64,000 nt of DNA, taken from positions 248,001 through 312,000 of the forward strand of contig NZ_JAOAMV010000001.1 of the NCBI RefSeq assembly GCF_025154015.1, in the 5' to 3' direction. The position numbers were made by a program, and so were the translations under genes. The stretch is from Tsuneonella litorea. GTDB lineage: Bacteria > Pseudomonadota > Alphaproteobacteria > Sphingomonadales > Sphingomonadaceae. Shown here one piece after another: positions 8,564 through 23,346 of the stretch. The notes below the pieces were generated by a model. It searched no databases, had not been told where the DNA came from, and saw only the letters and a list, made by a program, of their open reading frames with translations. How positions within the stretch are numbered: the stretch's first letter is position 1; every line of letters starts with the position of its first letter.

Positions 8564-9067
8564 GTGCGCGGCGAGCTTGGTCTGCTGGCCGATCTCGCCG
8601 CGCTCTCGATCCCGTACGAGGCGCACGAACACGCGGCGGTCTTCACGGTCGCAGAAAGCCGCGCGGTCGATCGGCACATCCCCGGGGCGCACACAAAGAA
8701 CCTGTTCCTCAAGGATGCTGAAGGCACGTTCTGGCTCGTTACCGTGCCCGCCGAAGCGCGCGTAGATCTGAAGGCGCTGCCTGCGGCAATCGGCTGCAAG
8801 CGCGTGAGTTTCGGCAAGGCCGAGGACATGGAACGCCTGCTTGGCATTGCTCCCGGGTCAGTCACCCCGCTGGCGATGATCAACGCAGGTCCGGAAAGCG
8901 TGCACGTCGTGATAGACGCCGCACTGGCCGCGGCGGAGAGGATCAACGTACACCCCTTGCGCAATACCGCAACGCTGGGGCTGGCCGGGGGCGACGTGCT
9001 GCGCCTGTTGCGGCACTGGGGCCACGACCCCGTCGTCGCCGAGGTCCCGGCGGTCGAACCCGGCTGA
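8564..9067 (+). CDS. YbaK/ProX-type aminoacyl-tRNA deacylase
   Basis: 167 residues, GTG start at 8564. The family hydrolyses mischarged tRNAs, most often Ala-tRNA(Pro), in trans to prolyl-tRNA synthetase. The conserved lysine region is visible as GAHTKNLFLKD, followed by FWLVTVPAEARVDLK, the GCKRVSFGKAEDMERLLGI segment and SVTPLAMIN; these match the ProX/PrdX branch rather than the shorter YbaK branch. There is no signal peptide, so it is cytoplasmic. The gene overlaps nothing and lies 8 nt after the VOC gene. The precise editing specificity (Ala or Cys) is inferred. Confidence 0.85.
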   Translation: MRGELGLLADLAALSIPYEAHEHAAVFTVAESRAVDRHIPGAHTKNLFLKDAEGTFWLVTVPAEARVDLKALPAAIGCKRVSFGKAEDMERLLGIAPGSVTPLAMINAGPESVHVVIDAALAAAERINVHPLRNTATLGLAGGDVLRLLRHWGHDPVVAEVPAVEPG

Positions 9068-9547
9068 CTACTGCGCGAACAGCAGGACGCTGCGGCCCCC
9101 ACCCGATATCAGGACCCCGTTTTCCGGCGTGCGTGTGACGCTGGTCGCGGCATCGAGCGCGCGGGCCACATCTGGCAGCCTCGACGGGATGCCGATCGCG
9201 CAGACCGGTGGCGGCGGCGCCCCGGGCGGCGGCGGTTCGACCCCCGCTGGCTGGCCGAACGTGACCGTCGTCCCTGCGATCCGGTAGCTGCGGACCATCC
9301 CGGCGCAGCGCGGTTCCCACCACAGTTCGCCATCGCTTGCGCTGAGCGCAAGCCCGTAGGGCTCGTCGAACGGCTCGCCGTCGATTCCCGCGACCCGCCA
9401 CTCGCCGGCAAGCGTCGTCACCAGGCCCATTGTCGGCCGCGGGGCAGGGTCCGGCTCGGCCACCGGATCGGGGTCGCGCGCCGTCTTTCCGGCTTCGCCG
9501 CAGCCGGCCAGCGCGACGATGAAGAGGACGGGGGCTGCCGTTCGCAT
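9068..9547 (-). CDS. Lipoprotein with META/HslJ-like domain
   Basis: 159 residues. The signal peptide ends in a lipobox, VALAGC, so Cys16 should be lipidated. A Pro/Asp-rich linker (about 20-40) is followed by LAGEWRVAGIDGEPF, then strands containing WWEPRCAGMVRSYRI; this layout resembles the META/HslJ fold, which often begins with a G-x-W-x-V/L turn. A Pro-rich stretch (PPPPGAPPPP) interrupts the domain. HslJ-like proteins are outer-membrane lipoproteins linked to stress and novobiocin tolerance, but the assignment here is tentative. It converges with ybaK: both stop codons abut at 9067/9068. Confidence 0.65.
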   Translation of the reverse strand: MRTAAPVLFIVALAGCGEAGKTARDPDPVAEPDPAPRPTMGLVTTLAGEWRVAGIDGEPFDEPYGLALSASDGELWWEPRCAGMVRSYRIAGTTVTFGQPAGVEPPPPGAPPPPVCAIGIPSRLPDVARALDAATSVTRTPENGVLISGGGRSVLLFAQ

Positions 9548-9572
9548 TGGGGTAGTGTCGCACGCGCGGCCC

Positions 9573-9607
9573 AAAAGAAAAGCCCCGCCGGATCGCTCCG
9601 GCGGGGC
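9573..9607 (-). terminator. Rho-independent terminator of rpoC
   Basis: An 11-bp stem, GCCCCGCCGGA (9582-9592) with TCCGGCGGGGC (9597-9607), tetraloop TCGC. Read on the minus strand the stem is followed by TTTTCTTTT. It starts 22 nt after the rpoC stop, so it ends the rpoBC transcript. Confidence 0.9.
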
Positions 9608-9629
9608 CGTTCCTGTTAGTCGGCCGGGC

Positions 9630-13949
<4,320 letters not shown>

Positions 13950-14010
13950 GACTTTAATCCCTTACGGGTGATTTCTTCGGGGCGGGTTGGGGAAGGCCGG
14001 AGCCGCTCCC

Positions 14011-18201
<4,191 letters not shown>

Positions 18202-18288
18202 AGGAGGGGTATTGCCTCTGTCTTGTCGCCGCGGGAAAAGCGGCGGTGCCTTCGAAATCTCGTGCGCGGGCGAGAAACCGCGAGACGC

Positions 18289-18335
18289 AAAAAGGCCGCA
18301 GCGATGGGCACACCCTTTCCGGGGCCCCGCTACGG
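18289..18335 (-). terminator. Attenuator-like hairpin in the rpoBC leader
   Basis: On the minus strand CCGTAGCG (18335-18328) can pair with CGCTGCGG (18303-18296), one G-U pair, and is followed by CC and TTTTT (18293-18289). The loop itself contains GGG/CCC pairing. It lies between the rpoB promoter and the start codon, so it could act as a premature terminator. Confidence 0.45.
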
Positions 18336-18426
18336 TTCCTGCGTCGCGATTATGGAAACGCCGCTTCCATCCTGGGTCCGTCGCCGCGCATCGCCGGACC
18401 GTGCTCGAAGCGAGCGGTCGGCGGCG

Positions 18427-18455
18427 CATATAGGTGCGCGAATCGGGCGAGTCAA
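18427..18455 (-). promoter_or_regulatory. Sigma-70 promoter for rpoBC
   Basis: On the minus strand TTGACT (18455-18450), 17-nt spacer, TATATG (18432-18427). The match is very good for this GC-rich genome. Transcription would begin near 18420, giving a leader of about 220 nt before rpoB. Confidence 0.7.
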
Positions 18456-18526
18456 ACCCGCCGACCCGCCCTTCTCGCACGCAGCGGGCATTTTTCGCTG
18501 AAATTATCTTCGTCGCTTCAGTATCT

Positions 18527-18581
18527 TATCGTTTTTCGATATTTATCGATTGACGATATGCCGGCAATTGTTTATCGATAA
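18527..18581. promoter_or_regulatory. Array of three TATCG palindromic operators
   Basis: Site 1 TATCGTTTTTCGATA (18527-18541) and site 2 TATCGATTGACGATA (18544-18558) share the form TATCG-N5-CGATA with start points 17 nt apart. Site 3 TTATCGATAA (18572-18581) is a compact perfect palindrome of the same half-site. Site 2 overlaps the -35 and site 3 the -10 of the downstream promoter, as for repression, probably by the XRE protein encoded at 19295. Confidence 0.6.
18550..18578 (+). promoter_or_regulatory. Promoter of the small peptide-DUF2975-XRE operon
   Basis: TTGACG (18550-18555), 17-nt spacer, TATCGA (18573-18578). Both hexamers are embedded in the TATCG palindromes, so promoter use and operator occupancy should exclude each other. 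Confidence 0.5.
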
Positions 18582-18610
18582 TCGGCATCAAGCATATTGG
18601 AGATCGAGAA

Positions 18611-18736
18611 ATGACCCGCACCGCTTCCAACCTCATGGCCATCGTCGCCGCCGTCGTTCTGACGGTCGTCACCTTCCAGCAGACCGTCGTCGTTCCGGGG
18701 TCGCCCGCGCCGATCGCTGCCGCGCAGCTGGCCTGA
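18611..18736 (+). CDS. 41-residue single-pass membrane peptide
   Basis: A 41-codon frame beginning MTRTASNLMAIVAAVVLTVV. GGAGA lies 7 nt before the ATG, a well-placed ribosome-binding site. The peptide has a short polar N-terminus, one hydrophobic helix (about 8-28) and a Pro/Ala-rich tail that ends in AAAQLA. Its stop is 4 nt before the ATG of the DUF2975 gene, so translational coupling is likely. I do not know a named family for it, although a small membrane peptide ahead of DUF2975 genes in related bacteria would fit. It may be a membrane regulator or a partner of the DUF2975 protein. Confidence 0.65.
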   Translation: MTRTASNLMAIVAAVVLTVVTFQQTVVVPGSPAPIAAAQLA

Positions 18737-18740
18737 TCCG

Positions 18741-19295
18741 ATGGCCGATACTGCACACTCGGGTCGCGGGACCGACCCGCTCCTCCTTGCCGGAAAGGTG
18801 ATCTGCGTGATCGCCCAAATCGGCCTTGCGGTCGGCGCGGCCGCGCTTCTTGCCGGCATTCCCGTTGCTTTGCTGGCGGGCTCGCCGCTCGCCACCTCGC
18901 TCGGCCTCGACGACTTGCCTGCAGGCTTTCCCTTCTGGGCGCTGGCCGGGGTCATGGCGATCGGCCTTGCGATCGTGGCAATGCTGTTCCTGTTCTTCCG
19001 CGATCTTCGCCGGATCATCGCCACCGTGGGTGAAGGTGATCCTTTCCAGCCCGCCAATGCGACCAGGCTGGCGCAGATGGGCTGGCTGATCCTGGGCGTC
19101 CAACTGGTCACCCTGCCGGCGGTCTGGCTCGGCCTGCAGCTGGTTTCCTACGCGGACGAGGCGGAAAACCTGCACCTTTCGGTGGACGGCGGCCTCGACG
19201 TCGATGGCATCCTGCTGGTGGTCGTCCTCTTCATCCTGGCCCGGGTGTTTCGTCACGGCGCTGCCCTGCGCGCGGATCTGGAGGGAACCGTCTGA
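18741..19295 (+). CDS. DUF2975 domain membrane protein
   Basis: 184 residues with four predicted membrane segments (about 16-47, 64-87, 109-135, 151-171). The loop between segments 2 and 3 has FRDLRRIIATVGEGDPF, and the C-terminus VVVLFILARVFRHGAALRAD followed by LEGTV is the recognisable end of DUF2975 proteins. Function of the family is unknown, but it is regularly encoded with a small YozG-like XRE regulator, as here: the stop TGA and the next ATG share one base at 19295. The membrane protein may sense a signal passed to the regulator. Confidence 0.85.
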   Translation: MADTAHSGRGTDPLLLAGKVICVIAQIGLAVGAAALLAGIPVALLAGSPLATSLGLDDLPAGFPFWALAGVMAIGLAIVAMLFLFFRDLRRIIATVGEGDPFQPANATRLAQMGWLILGVQLVTLPAVWLGLQLVSYADEAENLHLSVDGGLDVDGILLVVVLFILARVFRHGAALRADLEGTV

Positions 19296-19534
19296 TGCCC
19301 GCCGAGGAAGCCACCGGGATCGTGATCATGCTCGACGACCTGCTGCATGCGCGCCGCATGACGCTGACCGAACTGGCCGAACGCGTGGGGCTGACCCTTG
19401 CTAACCTGTCGATCCTCAAGACCGGCAAGGCCAGGGCGATACGCTTCTCGACGCTCGGCGCGATCTGCCGCGAACTGGAATGTCAGCCCGGCGACCTGAT
19501 CGCCTATCGCCCGGGCGAGGCGGAATCGGCTTGA
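19295..19534 (+). CDS. Small XRE-family HTH regulator (YozG-like)
   Basis: 79 residues, a stand-alone Cro/C1-type helix-turn-helix domain. The motif runs MTLTELAERVGLTLANLSIL, followed by KTGKARAIRFSTLGAICREL and a C-terminal ECQPGDLIAYRP, which is typical of the short YozG-like group with the CxPGDLL ending. No ligand domain is present, so the signal must come from elsewhere, probably the coupled DUF2975 membrane protein. It overlaps that gene by one base. The TATCG palindromes in the operon promoter are the likely binding sites (inference). Confidence 0.9.
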   Translation: MPAEEATGIVIMLDDLLHARRMTLTELAERVGLTLANLSILKTGKARAIRFSTLGAICRELECQPGDLIAYRPGEAESA

Positions 19535-19570
19535 AGCCGGCTCCGGCCTGCCCTCCTGTCCTCCTTGCGC

Positions 19571-19607
19571 GCCGCGAAGTCGTCTGTTGACTTCGCGGCC
19601 GTTTTCT
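19571..19607 (+). terminator. Terminator of the DUF2975-XRE operon
   Basis: A perfect 11-bp stem, GCCGCGAAGTC (19571-19581) with GACTTCGCGGC (19589-19599), 7-nt loop, then CGTTTTCT. It lies 37 nt after the XRE stop. The right arm also holds the -35 of the next promoter. Confidence 0.8.
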
Positions 19608-19614
19608 CTAGAGG
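19587..19614 (+). promoter_or_regulatory. Possible promoter for rplJ-rplL
   Basis: TTGACT (19587-19592), 16-nt spacer, TAGAGG (19609-19614). The -35 is good, the -10 weak. It overlaps the upstream terminator hairpin and would give a leader of about 250 nt. Confidence 0.4.
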
Positions 19615-19867
19615 CCCGCCCCGACCGGTGGCTCCGTGCCGTCCGGTCGTCCGTCCGAGACAGTTGGTGGCCGGGATCTGCCCGACCTTAATTTCCAGCC
19701 TAGACGGGGAAACGAGATTTTCCGGCCCTAGCCCTGCGCTGCGGCCTATCACGGTGTTCGCACCGCTCCTTCCCCATCGATGGACTCGCCCACGGCGTGT
19801 TTCGGCGCGTTCGTGGCTACGTGAGCCGGTCGCGGGTTTCCCGCGGCCACTAGTGAAGGAGCAAGGC
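19615..19867 (+). promoter_or_regulatory. Long 5' leader of rplJ, likely L10 autoregulatory leader
   Basis: The stretch of about 250 bases before rplJ has no gene. In many bacteria the equivalent leader binds the L10-L12 complex to repress translation. Candidate structured parts are CCGACCGG repeats near 19620-19650, a segment GGGGAAACGAGA near 19706 that resembles a kink-turn purine strand, and GCGGG/CCCGC just before the ribosome-binding site. AAGGAG lies about 8 nt before the ATG. I could not fold it formally. Confidence 0.45.
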
Positions 19868-20383
19868 ATGGATCGTTCGCAGAAAGCCGACGCGGTCGCC
19901 GAGCTGAGCGAAGTCTTCAACGAGGTCGGCGTGGTGGTTGTCACCCGCAACCTCGGCATGTCGGTGGCCCAGTCCACCGACCTGCGCGCGAAGATGCGCG
20001 ACGCTGGTGCGACCTACAAGGTGGCGAAGAACCGTCTGGCCAAGCTGGCACTCAACGACACCGTCTACACGGGCCTCGAGGATTTCCTCAACGGTCCGAC
20101 GGGCCTCGCCTGGTCGACCGACCCGGTGGCGGCGGCCAAGGCCGCGGTGGATTTCGCCAAGACGAACGACAAGCTCGAGATCGTCGGCGGATCGATGGGC
20201 AGCCAGGTGCTCGACGCGGAAGGGGTCAAGGCGCTCGCCTCGATGCCCAGCCTCGACGAGCTGCGTGCCAAGCTGATCGGCCTCGTCAACGCGCCGGCGA
20301 CCAAGGTCGTCCAGCTCGTCAACGCGCCCGCCAGCAAGCTTGCCCGCGTCTTCGGTGCCTATGGCGCCAAGGACGCTGCGTAA
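19868..20383 (+). CDS. rplJ: 50S ribosomal protein L10
   Basis: 171 residues. L10 anchors the L7/L12 stalk on the large subunit and recruits translation factors. The N-terminal globular part is typical: MDRSQKADAVAELSEVFNE, VVVVTRNLGMSV and ATYKVAKNRLAKLAL. The C-terminal helical region with repeated LVNAPATKVVQLVNAPASKL binds L12 dimers. AAGGAG lies 8 nt before the ATG. rplL follows after 66 nt, the normal arrangement, but rplK and rplA are not upstream. Confidence 0.99.
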   Translation: MDRSQKADAVAELSEVFNEVGVVVVTRNLGMSVAQSTDLRAKMRDAGATYKVAKNRLAKLALNDTVYTGLEDFLNGPTGLAWSTDPVAAAKAAVDFAKTNDKLEIVGGSMGSQVLDAEGVKALASMPSLDELRAKLIGLVNAPATKVVQLVNAPASKLARVFGAYGAKDAA

Positions 20384-20449
20384 GCGGTTTTTCCCTGAAG
20401 CAACTTTTCTCGGGACACCTGTCCCGGCCCGAATTTGGAGTGAAACATC

Positions 20450-20830
20450 ATGGCCGATATCGCCAAGCTTGTTGAAGAACTGTCGAAGCTGACCGTCCTG
20501 GAAGCCGCTGAGCTTGCCAAGGCGCTGGAAGAAGAGTGGGGCGTGAGCGCCGCCGCTGCGGTCGCCGTTGCCGCCCCTGCCGGCGGTGCCGGTGGCGACG
20601 CCCCTGCCGCTGAAGAGAAGGACGAATTCGACGTCATTCTCACCGGCGACGGTGGCAAGAAGATCCAGGTGATCAAGGAAGTCCGCGCCATCACCGGCCT
20701 CGGCCTGACCGAAGCCAAGGCGCTCGTCGAAGGCGCGCCCAAGGCCGTCAAGGAAGGCGTCAACAAGGCGGAAGCCGAAGAGATCAAGAAGAAGATCGAG
20801 GAAGCCGGCGGCACCGTCGAGCTCAAGTAA
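20450..20830 (+). CDS. rplL: 50S ribosomal protein L7/L12
   Basis: 126 residues. It forms the mobile stalk that activates translational GTPases. The N-terminal dimerisation helix ([20 protein letters not shown]), an Ala/Gly/Pro hinge at about 34-54, and the C-terminal factor-binding domain with [17 protein letters not shown] and [10 protein letters not shown] are all visible. It ends with [14 protein letters not shown] as is standard. It is the last gene of the rplJL transcript and is followed by a strong terminator; rpoB does not follow. Confidence 0.99.
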   Translation: MADIAKLVEELSKLTVLEAAELAKALEEEWGVSAAAAVAVAAPAGGAGGDAPAAEEKDEFDVILTGDGGKKIQVIKEVRAITGLGLTEAKALVEGAPKAVKEGVNKAEAEEIKKKIEEAGGTVELK

Positions 20831-20870
20831 GCTTCGCGCTTACGAGCCTCGTCTCTTCGAGAGACATGGG

Positions 20871-20903
20871 AAGGGCGGCCTGCAAGCGCGGGCCGCCCTT
20901 TTT
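20871..20903 (+). terminator. Rho-independent terminator after rplL
   Basis: A perfect 10-bp stem AAGGGCGGCC (20871-20880) with GGCCGCCCTT (20891-20900), 10-nt loop, T-run to 20903. Its position between convergent genes also lets it stop the antiporter transcript in part. Confidence 0.92.
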
Positions 20904-20907
20904 GCAT

Positions 20908-22671
20908 TCAGCTTCCCGCGCGCTTTGGCCGCTCGCCCTGGCGGATGACCATCTCGCGAGCAGCGCGGTAGTCGCCCGCCTCGCGCTGGACGTCGAGCCG
21001 TTCGGCGTCGGTCTTGCGGTAGTGATCCTCCGCCTCGTCGATGTCCTGCTGGGAATCGCCCAGCGCCTCGAGCGCACTGCGGCCCATCGCCACCGCCGAC
21101 TCCATGACCTCGCGTATGGCGTAATCGTGCGGCGCATCGCGCAGATCGATCAGCGTCCGCCGATCGTAGGCCCGAACGAACACTTTCGCGCTGGGAAACG
21201 CCTCCTGCACGGCGTCGAGCAGTTCCTTGTTCACCTGCTGACCGTCCATGCAGAAGCAGATCACCGCTGCTTCGGCCGCGCCCGCCTGGCGCAGCAGGTC
21301 GATCCGCGTGCCGTCGCCGAAATAGACCTTGCTGCCGAACTCGCCGGCGACGTCGATCATGTCGGTATCGGTATCGATCAGCGTCACCGAAATGTCGCTG
21401 GCGATCATGATCTGCGCCACGGTCTGCCCGAAACGGCCGTAGCCGACGACAAGCGCCGCCGCGCCGTCCGACCGCGGTCCCTCGCGCCGCTCGCTGCTTT
21501 CGGGCGCGCGGCGCAACGGCGCGGTCAGCATCATCAGGAACGGTGTGGACGCCATCGACAGCGTGACCACCGCGCCGAACAGGCTGGCGGCCTCTGGCTC
21601 GATCAGCATTCCCTGCTGGGCCTGGGCGAACATCACGAAGCCGAATTCGCCGCCCTGGCTCAGGAGCAACCCGAGCGCGAGCGAACCGCGCCAGCCCATG
21701 CCCATGACCATGCCGATGCCGCCGATCACCGCCGCCTTGATGGCGATCAGCCCGATCGCCGCGACGAGCACGAACACCGGCCGCTCGGCGATCGCCTGAA
21801 GGTCGAGCATCATGCCCACGGCGAGGAAGAACAGGCCGAGCAGGATCGAGCGGAACGGCTCGACGTCGGTCTCGAGCTCGTGGCGATAGGGCGTGTCGGC
21901 CAGCATCACGCCCGCGATGAATGCGCCGAGCGCGGTCGAGAGGCCGAGCAACTCCATCGTCGCGGCGCTCGCCATCACGGTGAACAGCGCGGCGACGATG
22001 AACATCTCGCGCTCGCCGAACCGGCCGATCAGGCGAAACAGCGGACGGATCAGAAACCGGCCCGCCAGCAGCAGCCCGACGATCGCTGCCACGGTCGTCG
22101 CGGCGAGTTGCCAGCCGGGCGGTCCACCCTGGTCCGCCGGGTTGCGCGACAGCGCGGCGACCACCGTGATCATCGGGATGATCGACAGGTCCTGGAACAG
22201 CAGGATCGAGAACGCGCGCTCGCCGAACGGCGTCCGCAGCCGTCCGGCCGATTGGAGCATCGGCAGGACCTGGGCGGTCGAGGACAGCGCCAGCGGCAGG
22301 CCAAGGGCGATCGCCGCGGGCCAGCTGAACCCTGTCAGCAGCCCGATTGCGCCAGTGAGCGCGAGGCCGCACAGCATGACCTGGGCAAACCCCAGCCCGA
22401 GGATTTCCTTCTTCATGCGCCACAGTCGCTGCGGCGCAAGCTCGAGCCCGACGACGAACAGCAGAAGCACGATGCCGAGTTCGGCGATCGCGATCTTGCC
22501 TTCGGCCTCGCCCGTCAGCGCGAGGACCTGCGGGCCGATCACCGCGCCGGCGACCAGGTAGCCCAGCGTCGCCCCCAGCCCCAGCCGCCGGAACAGCAGC
22601 ACGAAGCCCAGCGCGAAGCCGAGCATGATCACCCCGTCGCGCAGGAAGTGGGTGGCGGCCTCGTGTTCCAT
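20908..22671 (-). CDS. CPA2-family cation:proton antiporter (KefB-like)
   Basis: 587 residues. The first ~385 form a Na+/H+-exchanger-type membrane domain with about 12-13 helices; GYLVAGAVIGP, LLLFVVGLELAP, LFQDLSIIP and LSQGGEFGFVMF are hallmark segments of glutathione-gated K+ efflux systems. A cytoplasmic TrkA-N (RCK) domain follows (about 405-520) with the nucleotide-binding VVGYGRFGQTVAQ. The final ~60 residues are charged and helical. Likely role is K+/H+ exchange protecting against electrophiles. No KefF/KefG partner is adjacent. It is transcribed toward rplL. Confidence 0.92.
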   Translation of the reverse strand: MEHEAATHFLRDGVIMLGFALGFVLLFRRLGLGATLGYLVAGAVIGPQVLALTGEAEGKIAIAELGIVLLLFVVGLELAPQRLWRMKKEILGLGFAQVMLCGLALTGAIGLLTGFSWPAAIALGLPLALSSTAQVLPMLQSAGRLRTPFGERAFSILLFQDLSIIPMITVVAALSRNPADQGGPPGWQLAATTVAAIVGLLLAGRFLIRPLFRLIGRFGEREMFIVAALFTVMASAATMELLGLSTALGAFIAGVMLADTPYRHELETDVEPFRSILLGLFFLAVGMMLDLQAIAERPVFVLVAAIGLIAIKAAVIGGIGMVMGMGWRGSLALGLLLSQGGEFGFVMFAQAQQGMLIEPEAASLFGAVVTLSMASTPFLMMLTAPLRRAPESSERREGPRSDGAAALVVGYGRFGQTVAQIMIASDISVTLIDTDTDMIDVAGEFGSKVYFGDGTRIDLLRQAGAAEAAVICFCMDGQQVNKELLDAVQEAFPSAKVFVRAYDRRTLIDLRDAPHDYAIREVMESAVAMGRSALEALGDSQQDIDEAEDHYRKTDAERLDVQREAGDYRAAREMVIRQGERPKRAGS

Positions 22672-22702
22672 CAGCGCCGCTGTAGGCGCAGACGGTGCGG
22701 GG

Positions 22703-23236
22703 TCAAAGCTTCAGATTGGCGCGCAGCCCGATCATGTCGATGCCGGGATTCTGCTGGCTGTCGAACAGCCGCGCGTTCGAGATGTGCACCCAGCTCGCCT
22801 CGATGGTCGCGCGGGGAGCGATCGCAATGCCGACCGCGATCTCCGGCTCGAAGAGAACCCGGCTGCCGAGGTCGGTCCTGAGGCCGCTGGTCGAACTGAC
22901 CCGGGTTTCGGGCGCGTTGTGCAGGACGAGCCCCACGCCCGGTCGCAGGTAGACCCCCCCGAGCCCGAACTTGCGGCTCACCCCGACGCCGACGAGATCG
23001 GTTCCCCCTTCGGCGGTGTTGACCGAGCCGAAGACGTAGGGCTCGATCCTGGCGAGCGGGAGCACGGGATCGAGCCGGCAGCCGAGCTGGAGGTCGACCC
23101 CGCGTTCGCCCGAATCGAGCGTGAACGGCGTGTCGACCGCGTGCTTGTAGACACCGCCGTAAAGCTCGCCCGCGTGCGCTGGCAATGCGACGGCGGCGAG
23201 GGCTGCGGCGGCGGCGGTCGTGAGGATGCGGATCAT
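22703..23236 (-). CDS. Acyloxyacyl hydrolase / lipid A 3-O-deacylase (PagL-like) outer-membrane protein
   Basis: 177 residues with a signal peptide cleaved after ALPAHA (near 22). The rest alternates as an eight-strand beta-barrel. The C-terminal EASWVHISNARLF and NPGIDMIGLR match the PagL active-site region: His151 and Ser153 align with the catalytic His-x-Ser. In Pseudomonas PagL the third catalytic residue is Glu in a GIE motif; here the position is Asp167 (GID). The enzyme would remove the 3-linked acyl chain of lipid A. The upstream ATG in frame at 23260 would precede the signal peptide and is rejected. Confidence 0.75.
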   Translation of the reverse strand: MIRILTTAAAAALAAVALPAHAGELYGGVYKHAVDTPFTLDSGERGVDLQLGCRLDPVLPLARIEPYVFGSVNTAEGGTDLVGVGVSRKFGLGGVYLRPGVGLVLHNAPETRVSSTSGLRTDLGSRVLFEPEIAVGIAIAPRATIEASWVHISNARLFDSQQNPGIDMIGLRANLKL

Positions 23237-23346
23237 GGCCAGCCTCTTAGGCTGTGACACGCTTGCCGCAAGCTGAAGCGAAAATATGCCGCCGGTTCAG
23301 CCGGCGCTTTCGCGGGCAACCGCGCGCGCCTATCCGGGCCGGCTTT

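Larger units (their letters stand above)
18202..18610. other. Divergent intergenic region between rpoB and the DUF2975 locus
   Basis: 409 bases with no gene. The left two thirds is the GC-rich rpoBC leader with its promoter and hairpin. The right part (about 18500-18600) is strikingly AT-rich and carries three TATCG-based palindromes and a plus-strand promoter for the 41-residue peptide, DUF2975 and XRE genes. Confidence 0.8.
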
